From a virus: a stretch of DNA of 27,990 nucleotides. Under the pieces are notes generated by a model that saw nothing but the letters and a program-made list of their open reading frames with translations, had not been told where the DNA came from and ran no database searches. Positions 6,937 to 14,742 of the stretch are shown here, in pieces (within the stretch, counting starts at the first letter, position 1; every line of letters starts with the position of its first letter). The position numbers and the translations under genes were made by a program. The stretch is from IMG/VR virus record IMGVR_UViG_3300030110_000920, positions 15,205-43,194 of that record; one strand, 5' to 3'.

Positions 6937-7096
6937 TATCTTTCTCCTCAGCTTGTGACTTGAAAGGTGTTAATGTTGCTAAACTATTCATAAGAGTTAT
7001 AACTTCTCCATATGGTCTAGTCATTAAGTATTTCATAATATCTTTTAACTTTTCAGAATCAATAAGATATTGTTTTGGTTGTATTTGTTTTTCCAT
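6923..7096 (-). CDS. 57-residue hypothetical protein
   Basis: Starts at ATG 7096 with an excellent ribosome site (AGGAGGA) and overlaps the next gene by 14 bases. Helical and soluble (YLIDSEKLKDIMKYLMTR); it fills an otherwise empty interval. Function unknown. Confidence 0.65.
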   Translation of the reverse strand: MEKQIQPKQYLIDSEKLKDIMKYLMTRPYGEVITLMNSLATLTPFKSQAEEKDNGKK

Positions 7097-7107
7097 ATGT
7101 CCTCCTA

Positions 7108-7332
7108 TTAAAATGGAATATCATCCTCATCTGGATAATATTTATCTATTACTCTTATTTTATCACATGCACAAGATATTGCTTCTAATAGTTTATCTAT
7201 CTCTTCAGCAATTTGTGGATGCTCACCTATACCTACAGGTTTAGTGAGATATACTTGTATAGTAGCTTTTGCTACATCTACTTCAGCTTCGTATTTTTTT
7301 TTCAAAGCCTTTATCATTGGACTTGCTTCCAT
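7108..7332 (-). CDS. small helical protein of a marine-phage family
   Basis: 74 residues with PMIKALKKKYEAEVDVAKATI and a central YLTKPVGIGEHPQ motif, ending YYPDEDDIPF. I remember this arrangement from uncharacterised marine phage proteins. It looks like a two-helix hairpin. One-base overlap with the upstream gene. Function unknown. Confidence 0.75.
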   Translation of the reverse strand: MEASPMIKALKKKYEAEVDVAKATIQVYLTKPVGIGEHPQIAEEIDKLLEAISCACDKIRVIDKYYPDEDDIPF

Positions 7333-7517
7333 TACTCTGCTCCTTTAAATTGGTAGTATTTGTTTTCTACTAAATCCTCATCAATTAAATAAGGATTATC
7401 TTTTGCTTCTTTAGATTCTCTAGCATCTCGTATAGTTTGGTTTAGCGTTCTACCATCACGTAAACAATTACATACAAAATCTTCTAGTTCTAACAATGCT
7501 TGTTTAACTTGTCCCAT
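7332..7517 (-). CDS. 61-residue acidic hypothetical protein
   Basis: Helical N-terminal half with Cys16 and Cys18, acidic C-terminus. Coupled on both sides (one-base overlap downstream, 14-base overlap upstream). No family recognised. Confidence 0.7.
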   Translation of the reverse strand: MGQVKQALLELEDFVCNCLRDGRTLNQTIRDARESKEAKDNPYLIDEDLVENKYYQFKGAE

Positions 7518-7803
7518 TGCTAACCTCTTTAAGTAATCTATTAAGATACCATTGAGCCTTTTGTAAATCCTCTAATGGTTCTCCTTTAAATTTATATCTT
7601 GCAACATACTTCAAGACATTACCTTTAAGATATCCATGATACTCATCACCTTCCATAGCATCACGAATGACATCTATAGTTTCTTTTTTACCATGCATAT
7701 AGTGTGAAGGAGAGTGCACATTATCATGCTTTCTCTCATTCTCATATGACATATCGTGACCATGGTCTATCTTATTTGTATATGTACGCTTATCTTTTAC
7801 CAT
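7504..7803 (-). CDS. DUF3310 domain protein
   Basis: 99 residues. The domain spans about 30-92: SPSHYMHGKKETIDVI (31-46), HGYLKGNVLKYVARYKFKG (56-74) and LEDLQKAQWYL (77-87). These are the hallmarks of DUF3310 (PxHY...GNvxKYvxRyxxK...EDLxKAxWYL), a family common in tailed-phage early regions that includes the SaV-like protein linked to AbiV sensitivity; biochemical role unclear. TAAGGAGGG ribosome site before ATG 7803. An internal Met18 is a weaker start. Confidence 0.88.
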   Translation of the reverse strand: MVKDKRTYTNKIDHGHDMSYENERKHDNVHSPSHYMHGKKETIDVIRDAMEGDEYHGYLKGNVLKYVARYKFKGEPLEDLQKAQWYLNRLLKEVSNGTS

Positions 7804-8533
7804 ATTCCCTCCTTATAGTTTTGATATTGATTAACTCCATATTATAATTACCATCTGTAACTTCTCTTTTAATAACTAAACCACTCCACCACATATGCTG
7901 AGTATCTCTAGCAAAATGTTCTTTATGATTTAGATAGCATCCAGCAGATAAAGCATGTAACTTTTTACCATTAGGTAGTGTTGATACTGCATAATCTAAT
8001 AAATGACTATGCCCTACTGTAGCAGAAACTTTATGCTTTGTCAAGATACTTCTTGCAATATTTTCACCAGATATTGCAGATCCCATAATACCAGAGGGTA
8101 AGTGGTGAGAATAGTGTACACCATTTACTACCTTTATATTTTTGTATCTAACTTCTTCCCATCCATACTTTTTAAATTCTAAATCATCTATACTTATAGA
8201 TCCTTCTAACTCTGGATTATCATCTACAAATCTGTCAATTCTATCTTCATGATTACCATGTAACATAATCTTTTTAGGTTTATGATTACCTAATCCTTTA
8301 TTAAATAAAGATAATGCTTCATGTGAACAATCCATATCTTTTTGATATCTTCTACCTTCAAATGATTTTTTACCTCTATCGTAACTAGATAGAGAATCCA
8401 TACTACAAAAGTCGCCCATACATATTACATGGGACACTTTATAATCTGCAGCCAATCTACCTGCCCACAGAAATCTTTCATTGCTTGCTTTAGGTGTACA
8501 ATGAGGATCACCTATAACTAAGTGCGTTGCCAT
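7790..8533 (-). CDS. calcineurin-like metallophosphoesterase
   Basis: 247 residues with the metal-binding signature in order: GDPH (Asp9, His11), GDF (Asp41), GNHED (Asn94, His95), the His140/His143 region and GHSH (His175, His177). This is the two-metal phosphoesterase fold acting on phosphomonoesters, phosphodiesters or nucleotides. In phage early regions such enzymes are thought to process DNA ends or nucleotides; the substrate here is unknown. The length suits a single-domain enzyme. One-base overlap with the upstream gene. Confidence 0.9.
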   Translation of the reverse strand: MATHLVIGDPHCTPKASNERFLWAGRLAADYKVSHVICMGDFCSMDSLSSYDRGKKSFEGRRYQKDMDCSHEALSLFNKGLGNHKPKKIMLHGNHEDRIDRFVDDNPELEGSISIDDLEFKKYGWEEVRYKNIKVVNGVHYSHHLPSGIMGSAISGENIARSILTKHKVSATVGHSHLLDYAVSTLPNGKKLHALSAGCYLNHKEHFARDTQHMWWSGLVIKREVTDGNYNMELINIKTIRREYGKR

Positions 8534-8874
8534 TAGTTTAACTCCTTATCTCGTTTCATTTTTAAAAACTCAAGAAAGTCTATAACATTTGAATCATCAT
8601 CAAATTCTGCAACAGAACTAATAGTTAAGTCTTTATCATTTTTCTTTTTATCTTCAGCATATCCACGTAATCCCCACAGAAACGTGGAATGAGGATCAGT
8701 AGTTGCCATCTTTATCATGCCTCTAGCTATTGTAGAACATAATTCATATTCTTCTGTAGACATTTTGGATTTACTATCCATAACTATACTACAATTGAAA
8801 CCTTTTTCCCAAGGACTAACTATTACCTTGACAGAATTTATATAATTAAGTGCACCTATTTTTTTATTTTTCAT
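8533..8874 (-). CDS. conserved marine-phage protein of unknown function
   Basis: 113 residues from ATG 8874, which overlaps the upstream stop (TAATG). A TTG three codons upstream is possible but unneeded. Contains KVIVSPWEKGFNCSIV and ARGMIKMATTDPHSTFLWGLRGYAED, a pattern I remember from many marine phages without a function. Mixed alpha/beta, acidic C-terminus. Its constant neighbours in this operon are nucleic-acid enzymes. Confidence 0.78.
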   Translation of the reverse strand: MKNKKIGALNYINSVKVIVSPWEKGFNCSIVMDSKSKMSTEEYELCSTIARGMIKMATTDPHSTFLWGLRGYAEDKKKNDKDLTISSVAEFDDDSNVIDFLEFLKMKRDKELN

Positions 8875-9002
8875 TAATACCAATACCTATCACAATTTTC
8901 TTTATTATATTCAACAACTTTAAAATCATAATTTCTTTTTTTACTTTTACTTGCAAACTGTGTAGCTTCTTCTTCTCTACTAAAAATCATATTTGTATAC
9001 AT
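8874..9002 (-). CDS. 42-residue hypothetical protein
   Basis: The frame is open to 9065 but the upstream ATGs (9053, 9050) lack ribosome sites, whereas ATG 9002 has AAAGGA seven bases upstream. The product is charged and Tyr-rich at its C-terminus (CDRYWY) and looks like a small 'convert field' type domain (SREEEATQFASKSKKRNYDFKVVEY). Coupled to the next gene. Function unknown. Confidence 0.6.
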   Translation of the reverse strand: MYTNMIFSREEEATQFASKSKKRNYDFKVVEYNKENCDRYWY

Positions 9003-9040
9003 TCTATAATCCTTTTCTTTTTTTTGTTTATATATTACAA

Positions 9041-9069
9041 AGTATATCATCATAACAAGAGTCAATGGT
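9041..9069 (-). promoter_or_regulatory. possible extended -10 promoter after the nuclease gene
   Basis: On the minus strand TGA-TATACT (about 9049-9041) forms an extended -10. A TTGACT lies only 13 bases upstream, too close for a normal -35; the 17-base position reads ACCATT. It sits between the nuclease stop and the ATG at 9002, where a secondary promoter would make sense. Confidence 0.3.
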
Positions 9070-9085
9070 GAACAGACCCCTTAAA

Positions 9086-9988
9086 CTATTCACCACTAAA
9101 CTCTTTGGTTTTCTCCTTTGGATTTGTAACAGAAGTGTACCAAACCCATTTAGGATTTTTACCTTTAGATTGCTGTTGTGGTAACAACTGCAATTTATCT
9201 CTTCCCCAACAAGGAAGTTTGTATGGGCAATATGAACACACAAAGCCCAAAACTCTATTACCAGTAGGTTTCGTTCTAAAAGTTTCAGCAACATCACTAT
9301 AACATCTTTTAAAAGGTTTACCTTCTTTCAATGCTTTAAAATTATCTTTAGCTAATTTTAGTGCTTTCTGTTTATGCTCATCTACAGATGCAGGAGTTTC
9401 GCATACTGTCCATTCCCCTGTAGATTTATTTATAACTATCCAACCACCGAACTTTTTAGATTGACTTTCCCCATACAAAAATCCTTGTGACGCATAACCA
9501 AATGAATCTTCTCTAACGACTTCATTAAATCCACCTGACTCTCCAAACTTTTTTTCAAATGAATATGGTGATGCACTTTTAATATCCCAAACTTTTTCAT
9601 CAATTTCAACGTCTTGTCTACCTTCAATTTTATCTCCATTAAATTTATATGTAACTTTCTTTTGCTCATTTTTAATATCTACACCAGCTGATTTCATAAT
9701 TAATATTGCTAATGCTTCTATTATATCCCCAAATGTATTTCTCATTTTTACATTGTAAGGTTGTCCTTCTCCTTTAACACCTTTAGCTTCCATCTGTAAT
9801 TGGCACAAAGGTCTACCTATATTTGACATTCTAGGTTCAAACTTATCTCTTCTACCTTCTTCAAACTGTTTAAGCAAGGCGTTTTTACACGCCTCACCAA
9901 ACTCCTGGACTAGTTTTGTATCAAGTTTTACAGGAGACTTTGATACATTGTCAAGATACTTTTGAACTTGTAAAAGAATAGTATTCAT
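9086..9988 (-). CDS. Cas4/RecB-like PD-(D/E)XK nuclease with Fe-S cysteines
   Basis: 300 residues. The catalytic core is visible as GRQD (Asp126), then WDIKSAS (Asp135, Lys137). Four Cys are placed as in Cas4 and AddB-type Fe-S nucleases: Cys62 near the N-terminus and Cys251-x2-Cys254-x5-Cys260 near the C-terminus (FVCSYCPYKLPCW). Family knowledge: such enzymes resect or nick DNA during recombination and replication. The gene follows directly on a probable ssDNA-binding protein (one-base overlap), matching the exonuclease-plus-SSB pairing of phage replication modules. A CRISPR role is not suggested, since no array or cas gene is near. Confidence 0.85.
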   Translation of the reverse strand: MNTILLQVQKYLDNVSKSPVKLDTKLVQEFGEACKNALLKQFEEGRRDKFEPRMSNIGRPLCQLQMEAKGVKGEGQPYNVKMRNTFGDIIEALAILIMKSAGVDIKNEQKKVTYKFNGDKIEGRQDVEIDEKVWDIKSASPYSFEKKFGESGGFNEVVREDSFGYASQGFLYGESQSKKFGGWIVINKSTGEWTVCETPASVDEHKQKALKLAKDNFKALKEGKPFKRCYSDVAETFRTKPTGNRVLGFVCSYCPYKLPCWGRDKLQLLPQQQSKGKNPKWVWYTSVTNPKEKTKEFSGE

Positions 9989-10836
9989 TATGATGCTAAG
10001 ATTTCTTCTGGAGAATCTTCATTAACTTCTTCAACAATCTTTGCGTCTATATTATCTTTACTATTCTTTGCTTTATTATAACCAGCAATTATTTCAGTAT
10101 TCTCTGTAGTTATAGAATCTTGAAATACTTTTAATGTTTCCATATCCATATCAGATAACTGTAAGTTTTCTTCAGCGTTTACACTTATCTCAGGAACATA
10201 AAAAACATTACCACCTTTCTTTTGCCTTTTAGTATCTATAGTGAAAGTACAATTAAACATAAGTTTCTTTCTCTTCTTCAATTGATCTAGGGCAGCACTT
10301 ACAGGTGAAAATGCAGTACCAGTTACTCTGTACAATGCAGGTAAATTTTCTACATTGTGAGCATTACCTTGTGCAGTTTTACCATTGTTAAAAGACAATA
10401 AGCCATACACAAGTTTATAACATCTTATTGTTCTTTGTCTCTCTAACTCTTGAGGTGTTAGAGTTGATCTATCTTTAAAAGGGATCTTGCCACATCTTGT
10501 GCCACCAAGAATATCTATGGCTTCTTCTTTCCAGCTTTTAAATATAATAGATCTATTTACATACTCTCCCTTATCTGCATCATAGTGCATGTATTGCATT
10601 GCACTTATGAATGGTCTAAATGTAATTGGTTTACCATAAACATTTTGACCTACATTTGAATCATATGTAGAGAAGTGACCAACTGGTAATTGATTACCAT
10701 CGTCATCTTCTGGTGTGCGATTGATACTTAATCTAGGTATGTTTGTACCCATATTAGATCCATCGTCTTGTCCGATTGCTTGCATTATTTGCTCATCAGA
10801 CATTCCTTTTATATTTACTAAGTTATTATCAGACAT
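9988..10836 (-). CDS. probable ssDNA-binding / replication accessory protein
   Basis: 282 residues, unassigned by motif. Features: a disordered N-terminus with PRLSINRTPEDDDGNQLPVG (34-53), a beta-rich centre with several Lys/Arg and aromatic residues, and an acidic C-terminal tail (EEVNEDSPEEILAS) like that of SSB and T7 gp2.5. It lies between DNA polymerase and a Cas4-like nuclease and has its own promoter, as expected for an abundant ssDNA-binding protein. Assignment is inference from tail and context. Ribosome site AGGAGGA before ATG 10836. Confidence 0.6.
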   Translation of the reverse strand: MSDNNLVNIKGMSDEQIMQAIGQDDGSNMGTNIPRLSINRTPEDDDGNQLPVGHFSTYDSNVGQNVYGKPITFRPFISAMQYMHYDADKGEYVNRSIIFKSWKEEAIDILGGTRCGKIPFKDRSTLTPQELERQRTIRCYKLVYGLLSFNNGKTAQGNAHNVENLPALYRVTGTAFSPVSAALDQLKKRKKLMFNCTFTIDTKRQKKGGNVFYVPEISVNAEENLQLSDMDMETLKVFQDSITTENTEIIAGYNKAKNSKDNIDAKIVEEVNEDSPEEILAS

Positions 10837-10860
10837 TTTGTCCTCCTATTTTTAATATAC

Positions 10861-10889
10861 TGTATACCATATTTTGAATAAAAAATCAA
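10861..10889 (-). promoter_or_regulatory. promoter for the ssDNA-binding-like gene
   Basis: Minus strand: TTGATT (10889-10884), 17-base spacer ending TGG (extended -10), TATACA (10866-10861). The expected start near 10854 gives a leader of about 18 bases with AGGAGG. The -35 overlaps the stop of the 31-codon gene upstream. Confidence 0.65.
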
Positions 10890-10981
10890 TAAAAAAATAA
10901 ACTCAATGTCAAGTATATCATTAAAAATATAACGCATAGTGTCGCACATCCACACAAATAAGTAAATAATTTAGCTAACAT
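10886..10981 (-). CDS. 31-residue membrane miniprotein
   Basis: ATG 10981 overlaps the upstream stop and has a GGGGAG ribosome site. After a short basic start, residues 5-31 are nearly all hydrophobic with three Cys (10, 12, 16), giving one membrane span. No family recognised; one of several tiny membrane peptides in this phage. Confidence 0.55.
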   Translation of the reverse strand: MLAKLFTYLCGCATLCVIFLMIYLTLSLFFY

Positions 10982-11193
10982 ATTTTAGTCTCCCCATTAA
11001 TAATTTTAATATCTAAACCATCAGATTGTGCAAAGTATTTCCACTCTGAAAAAAACTCATGGTCATTGTCTATATACAATGTAGTTGGTTCTATCATGCA
11101 TTGATCTTTTAATGCAGTGTATTCTAAAAAAGCAGAATACTGATCATCAGAAAACTCATCCATAGTTTCTAATGCATCTATTTCTTTGGTCAT
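10975..11193 (-). CDS. 72-residue acidic hypothetical protein
   Basis: Strongly acidic with a helical first half (EIDALETMDEFSDDQYSAFLEY) and a beta-like second half. Overlaps the polymerase stop by four bases. It has its own consensus promoter inside the polymerase gene and a GAAGGAGG ribosome site, suggesting it is needed in more copies than polymerase. Acidic small phage proteins are often inhibitors or DNA mimics, but nothing here proves that. Confidence 0.7.
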   Translation of the reverse strand: MTKEIDALETMDEFSDDQYSAFLEYTALKDQCMIEPTTLYIDNDHEFFSEWKYFAQSDGLDIKIINGETKIC

Positions 11194-13226
11194 TCAACCT
11201 CCTTCATGTTTAACCAATCATAACCGATTTTAAGATCAGTGTCAAGCGGAACATTAAAATCAATTTTGTAATACTGTTTAAGTGCAGGTATTACATCTGC
11301 AGTGCCCTGTTTAAATATTTTACTCATCACATCTTCTTCTCCAGGATAAACATCAGCCACAATAGAATCGTGAACTGTATTTACAAGTAAACTTTTTACT
11401 CCTTGTTCTTTCATTAGTTTATATATATTTATACAAGCTAATGGTACAATGTCAGCTGTTGCAAAACCTTGCACAGGATAATTTTTTATTTGTGTACCAT
11501 ATGTAGAACCACCCCAAGGTGTTCTTTCTGCGTATGGAAATGAATATTCTCTACCAGTTGGTAATTTAATTTGTTTAAATCTTATTGCTTCACTTTGTAG
11601 TTTATCATGCCAAACTTTTATATCTTTATATTTTTCTAAAAATTTAGTGTAATATCTTTTCTCATCTTCTGTACCAGTAACACCACCATACAAAGGTTTA
11701 AATGTATGAGCCTTTGCATCTTGCCTAGATACACCTATAATATCTGCAGTGTATTGATGGACATCTATTTTATTTTTTATATCTTCCATACCTTGTTTAT
11801 CTTGTGCTAAGTAAACTGCAGTTCTAAATTCTAGTTGTGCAAAGTCTACCTCAAGTATACTACCTTTTTCAAATCTAGAAGTAACAACTTTTCTTATTGG
11901 AAATGTTTTACCTCTTGGTTGGTTTTGAAAGTTAGGATCTCTACTAGATAATCTACCAGTTGCAGTAACTGCTTGCATAAATTTAGGATGTAAAAAACCT
12001 TTTTCGTTTGTAAAATTTTTTAATCCTTCTACAAAAGTATTTAAATATGTATCAACTGCATTGTGTCTAACAATAGAATCTATAAATTCTTTAAACTCAC
12101 CCTCTGCTTCAGATGCAATTTTATTTAATGTAATCTTATCAGTTCTAAATCCAGACTCTGCAACATCATAAACACTTCTAGGTCTTTGTCTAAATCCTGC
12201 ATACTTTGCCATAGGTGTATATAAATAACCATCACCATCACAGTCAGGACATTTAGTATAATTTTTATATGGACTACCATCTTTTTTAATTCTTTTAATT
12301 ACACCTTTACCTTTACATGTATGGCATTGTTGTGCAGATGTTCTATAAAGTTTTTCTACATTATTATCTACTAGATTTCTAAACTGTTGTCTAGAATAGT
12401 TTGGTCTTCTTTTATTTTTACCAGTGCTTTTGTCTATACCAATATTAAATATCTTACACCATTCTTTTTTGTCTTTTGGTTTAACAGAATATATTAACCA
12501 TGATAGTTGTTCTGGACTAGATAAATTTATTTTTGTGTCTCCCATTTGTTTATATACTATCTTATCTATCTTTTGTTTTAGATAAGCAAACTCTGCACGA
12601 TATTCTTTTTCTACATTAGATAAGTCTTCTAAATTTATATTAATACCATTACGTTCCATGTCAGTTAATACAACTAAAAATTCATTCATCATCTTGAGAG
12701 TCATCAATAAACCCTTATTTTTAGCCATTTTTAGATCATCCATCTGTGAATCAAATAGTCTTCTAGTTATAGCTACGTCTATTCTACCATACTCTTCTAC
12801 TAAATATGCTGGTATATTTTGAAATGGTATACCCCTGTCTGTAAATTCTTTTATTCTACTATCCTTAGATCCTATCTTTCTTCTACGACAAGACATCTCT
12901 AGTGTTAAACTTTTTCTTATACCTCTATTAAGTATATACTCCCCCAACATAGTATCATAAACTTTACCTGTATATTTAAATCCAGATTCTAATAACCACA
13001 TTAAATCAAATTTAATATTGTGACCTATCAATAAAGTTGTCTTATCTAATATGGATTGTATTTTATGATAGCAACCTTGATCAACTCTTTCACTATGATT
13101 TGTAAAATAGTATTCATCATTGATACCCACACTAACTAATATATTATCTGCATGGAATGGAGATGGATCATACCCACCTGTACTTGTTACTTGCCACGAT
13201 GTTTCTACGTCTACTGTTGTTATCAT
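11190..13226 (-). CDS. polA: family A DNA polymerase with 3'-5' exonuclease and DnaJ-type zinc insertion
   Basis: 678 residues. Exonuclease motifs: Asp6/Glu8 (VDVETS), Asn70/Asp74 (GHNIKFD), Tyr146/Asp150. Polymerase motifs: TATGRLSSRDPNFQN (421-435), motif A VDFAQLEFR (Asp461), motif B with Arg501, Lys505, Phe509, Tyr513, motif C VHDS (His619, Asp620). Between the domains lies CHTCKGKG (301-308) and CPDCDGDG (326-333), two of the four zinc repeats of a DnaJ central domain. From memory this insertion marks HMO-2011-type phage polymerases. Phe509 is the position equivalent to E. coli 762. It replicates the phage genome with the primase and helicase encoded just upstream. Confidence 0.95.
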   Translation of the reverse strand: MITTVDVETSWQVTSTGGYDPSPFHADNILVSVGINDEYYFTNHSERVDQGCYHKIQSILDKTTLLIGHNIKFDLMWLLESGFKYTGKVYDTMLGEYILNRGIRKSLTLEMSCRRRKIGSKDSRIKEFTDRGIPFQNIPAYLVEEYGRIDVAITRRLFDSQMDDLKMAKNKGLLMTLKMMNEFLVVLTDMERNGININLEDLSNVEKEYRAEFAYLKQKIDKIVYKQMGDTKINLSSPEQLSWLIYSVKPKDKKEWCKIFNIGIDKSTGKNKRRPNYSRQQFRNLVDNNVEKLYRTSAQQCHTCKGKGVIKRIKKDGSPYKNYTKCPDCDGDGYLYTPMAKYAGFRQRPRSVYDVAESGFRTDKITLNKIASEAEGEFKEFIDSIVRHNAVDTYLNTFVEGLKNFTNEKGFLHPKFMQAVTATGRLSSRDPNFQNQPRGKTFPIRKVVTSRFEKGSILEVDFAQLEFRTAVYLAQDKQGMEDIKNKIDVHQYTADIIGVSRQDAKAHTFKPLYGGVTGTEDEKRYYTKFLEKYKDIKVWHDKLQSEAIRFKQIKLPTGREYSFPYAERTPWGGSTYGTQIKNYPVQGFATADIVPLACINIYKLMKEQGVKSLLVNTVHDSIVADVYPGEEDVMSKIFKQGTADVIPALKQYYKIDFNVPLDTDLKIGYDWLNMKEVE
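11217..11245 (-). promoter_or_regulatory. consensus promoter in the 3' end of the polymerase gene
   Basis: Minus strand: TTGACA (11245-11240), 17-base spacer, TATGAT (11222-11217). The predicted start near 11210 leaves about 17 bases of leader containing AAGGAGG before ATG 11193. It would drive the acidic 72-residue protein and the membrane miniprotein independently of polymerase. Confidence 0.65.
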
Positions 13227-13396
13227 TCTTTCATCTTTCTTATTGTTAATACATAATTTTGTCCACCATATCTAATATCTAAATCTCTTTCTGGTTCTTC
13301 ATCATACCACATACCTCTACCGATTTCATCTATCTCTTTATGTTTATCAATAAAGTCTTCAAATATTTTACTAAGATTTAATATATCATACTTCAT
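13223..13396 (-). CDS. 57-residue hypothetical protein between helicase and polymerase
   Basis: ATG 13396 to TGA 13223; overlaps the helicase end by 11 bases and the polymerase ATG by four (ATGA). Acidic helix (IFEDFIDKHKEIDEIGRG) then MWYDEEPERDLDIRYGGQNYVLTIRK, beta-like. It fills the gap exactly. Function unknown, perhaps a replisome accessory. Confidence 0.65.
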   Translation of the reverse strand: MKYDILNLSKIFEDFIDKHKEIDEIGRGMWYDEEPERDLDIRYGGQNYVLTIRKMKE

Positions 13397-14600
13397 ATCT
13401 ACTTATACTCCTTCTAATGGTACACACAGGTTCACCATGATATCCATTTATTTTATTTTTACTTACACATAATGTTCTTATTTTATTCTCTGTATCTGTA
13501 TTAGAGTTTCTACCTATACCAATAATTAGATCAGCTTCAGCAGCTTTACCTGTCTTAGAGTTTTCCATTTGATCAAATGAAATACTATTTCTATTATGTG
13601 CATCAGCTGATGCTTGTGATATTGCAATAACTGCACACTCTCTCCTCTTAGCTATCTCTCTAACACTAGTATATATCTGTCTTAATTTTTCATCAGTTCT
13701 TGCATAAGTTCCTTTTACATTTACCTTATCTAGCTGATCTATAACTATTATGTCTGGTTTATTTTTTTCACAATGTGCATCAATATCTTCTATTGACCAA
13801 TCAACTGTATCAAACATAAATAGATTATCTTTTATACCACCCCATTTTATTTGTGCAGATGATTTATTATCTAATATCTCATCTCTAGTCATACCTGTGT
13901 ATGCAGAGATGGCTCTTATTTGTGTCCTTATAGCTGGTTCTTCATTTATAAATGCATGTACCTTTGCACCTTGAGCACAAAATCCATCTGGTCCAGCACA
14001 TAAGCTAACCCAAAAAGCAGTCTTACCTGTCTCTGGTCTAGCAAATGCTATCATAAGATTACCACCACCTATACCACCTACATTTTCTCTTAGCACAGGT
14101 ATATTAAATTTCCATCTAGTAGTAACATCTAATAGTTTAATAACTTCTGATATGTCTTTTGTTACAGGAGGTTCCTTATCTTCTGATATGCTAGTCTTAT
14201 GTTTATCTATCATACCACTAATCTCTGTAAAGTTTGCTTCTTTACCATTAAATATTTCAGTAGCTTCAACTGCTATTCTTTGAGCCAAGTCTCTATCAGA
14301 TAGAGTTCTCATTATATCTTCAGCAATTTCTTTGCTAGGTTCTTGAACTTCTTTTATATCTTCTACTAACTCACTAAACTTTTCTTTGGCAGCACGAGTC
14401 AATGCAGGATTAAATATTGCAGTATGCAAAGAATATAACTCACCTATCTTTATGTCAGTATCATATTTGTCGTGTGCCTTTTGTATTGTATCATATAAAG
14501 ATTTAGTATCTCCATAAAATATAGTAGGAGATATTGAACCTTTGTATTGGTTATAAAACTTTTTATTTAACATTAATTTAATCGCTTGCTTTTCTATCAT
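13386..14600 (-). CDS. DnaB-like replicative helicase (SF4, RecA fold)
   Basis: 404 residues. The N-terminal region (1-145) is helical as in DnaB N-domains. The RecA-like domain has Walker A ARPETGKT (187-194), catalytic Glu220-Glu221 (INEE), Walker B DIIVID (283-288), a sensor Gln329 in AISQAS, and RRSISRYEV at the C-terminus where an arginine finger is expected. It unwinds DNA 5'-3' as a hexamer on the lagging strand. The primase is a separate gene upstream, unlike fused T7 gp4. A little shorter than typical bacterial DnaB (about 470). Confidence 0.92.
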   Translation of the reverse strand: MIEKQAIKLMLNKKFYNQYKGSISPTIFYGDTKSLYDTIQKAHDKYDTDIKIGELYSLHTAIFNPALTRAAKEKFSELVEDIKEVQEPSKEIAEDIMRTLSDRDLAQRIAVEATEIFNGKEANFTEISGMIDKHKTSISEDKEPPVTKDISEVIKLLDVTTRWKFNIPVLRENVGGIGGGNLMIAFARPETGKTAFWVSLCAGPDGFCAQGAKVHAFINEEPAIRTQIRAISAYTGMTRDEILDNKSSAQIKWGGIKDNLFMFDTVDWSIEDIDAHCEKNKPDIIVIDQLDKVNVKGTYARTDEKLRQIYTSVREIAKRRECAVIAISQASADAHNRNSISFDQMENSKTGKAAEADLIIGIGRNSNTDTENKIRTLCVSKNKINGYHGEPVCTIRRSISRYEV

Positions 14601-14742
14601 CTAACTCCTTTAATAATATTTGATCTATTGTTTCTGCTATTGATTGATCTCTTTGAGTCCAGTTGTTTTTATTAGCTTCCCAAAGATCATACTTCCACTC
14701 ATTCCATTTATCTAGTATTTCTTTTTTCATATTCTCATTCAT
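14578..14742 (-). CDS. 54-residue hypothetical protein between primase and helicase
   Basis: ATG 14742 overlaps the primase stop by 8 bases; an internal Met at 14730 is an alternative. A Trp-rich acidic helix (WNEWKYDLWEANKNNW), ending within the helicase start (23-base overlap). The region is otherwise empty and coding-like. Possibly a helicase/primase accessory; unproven. Confidence 0.65.
   Translation of the reverse strand: MNENMKKEILDKWNEWKYDLWEANKNNWTQRDQSIAETIDQILLKELDDRKASD

Noticed and set aside
8010-8043. TTGACA-17-TACAGT on the minus strand inside the metallophosphoesterase gene
   Set aside because: Weak -10, no gene start just downstream; probably chance.
8850-9302. Plus-strand frames opposite the nuclease and small genes
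   Set aside because: Phe/Leu-rich shadows; the minus-strand frames have motifs and coupled starts.
9086-9988. CRISPR-associated role for the Cas4-like nuclease
   Set aside because: No repeat-spacer array and no cas1/cas2 or other cas genes; phage replication context explains it.
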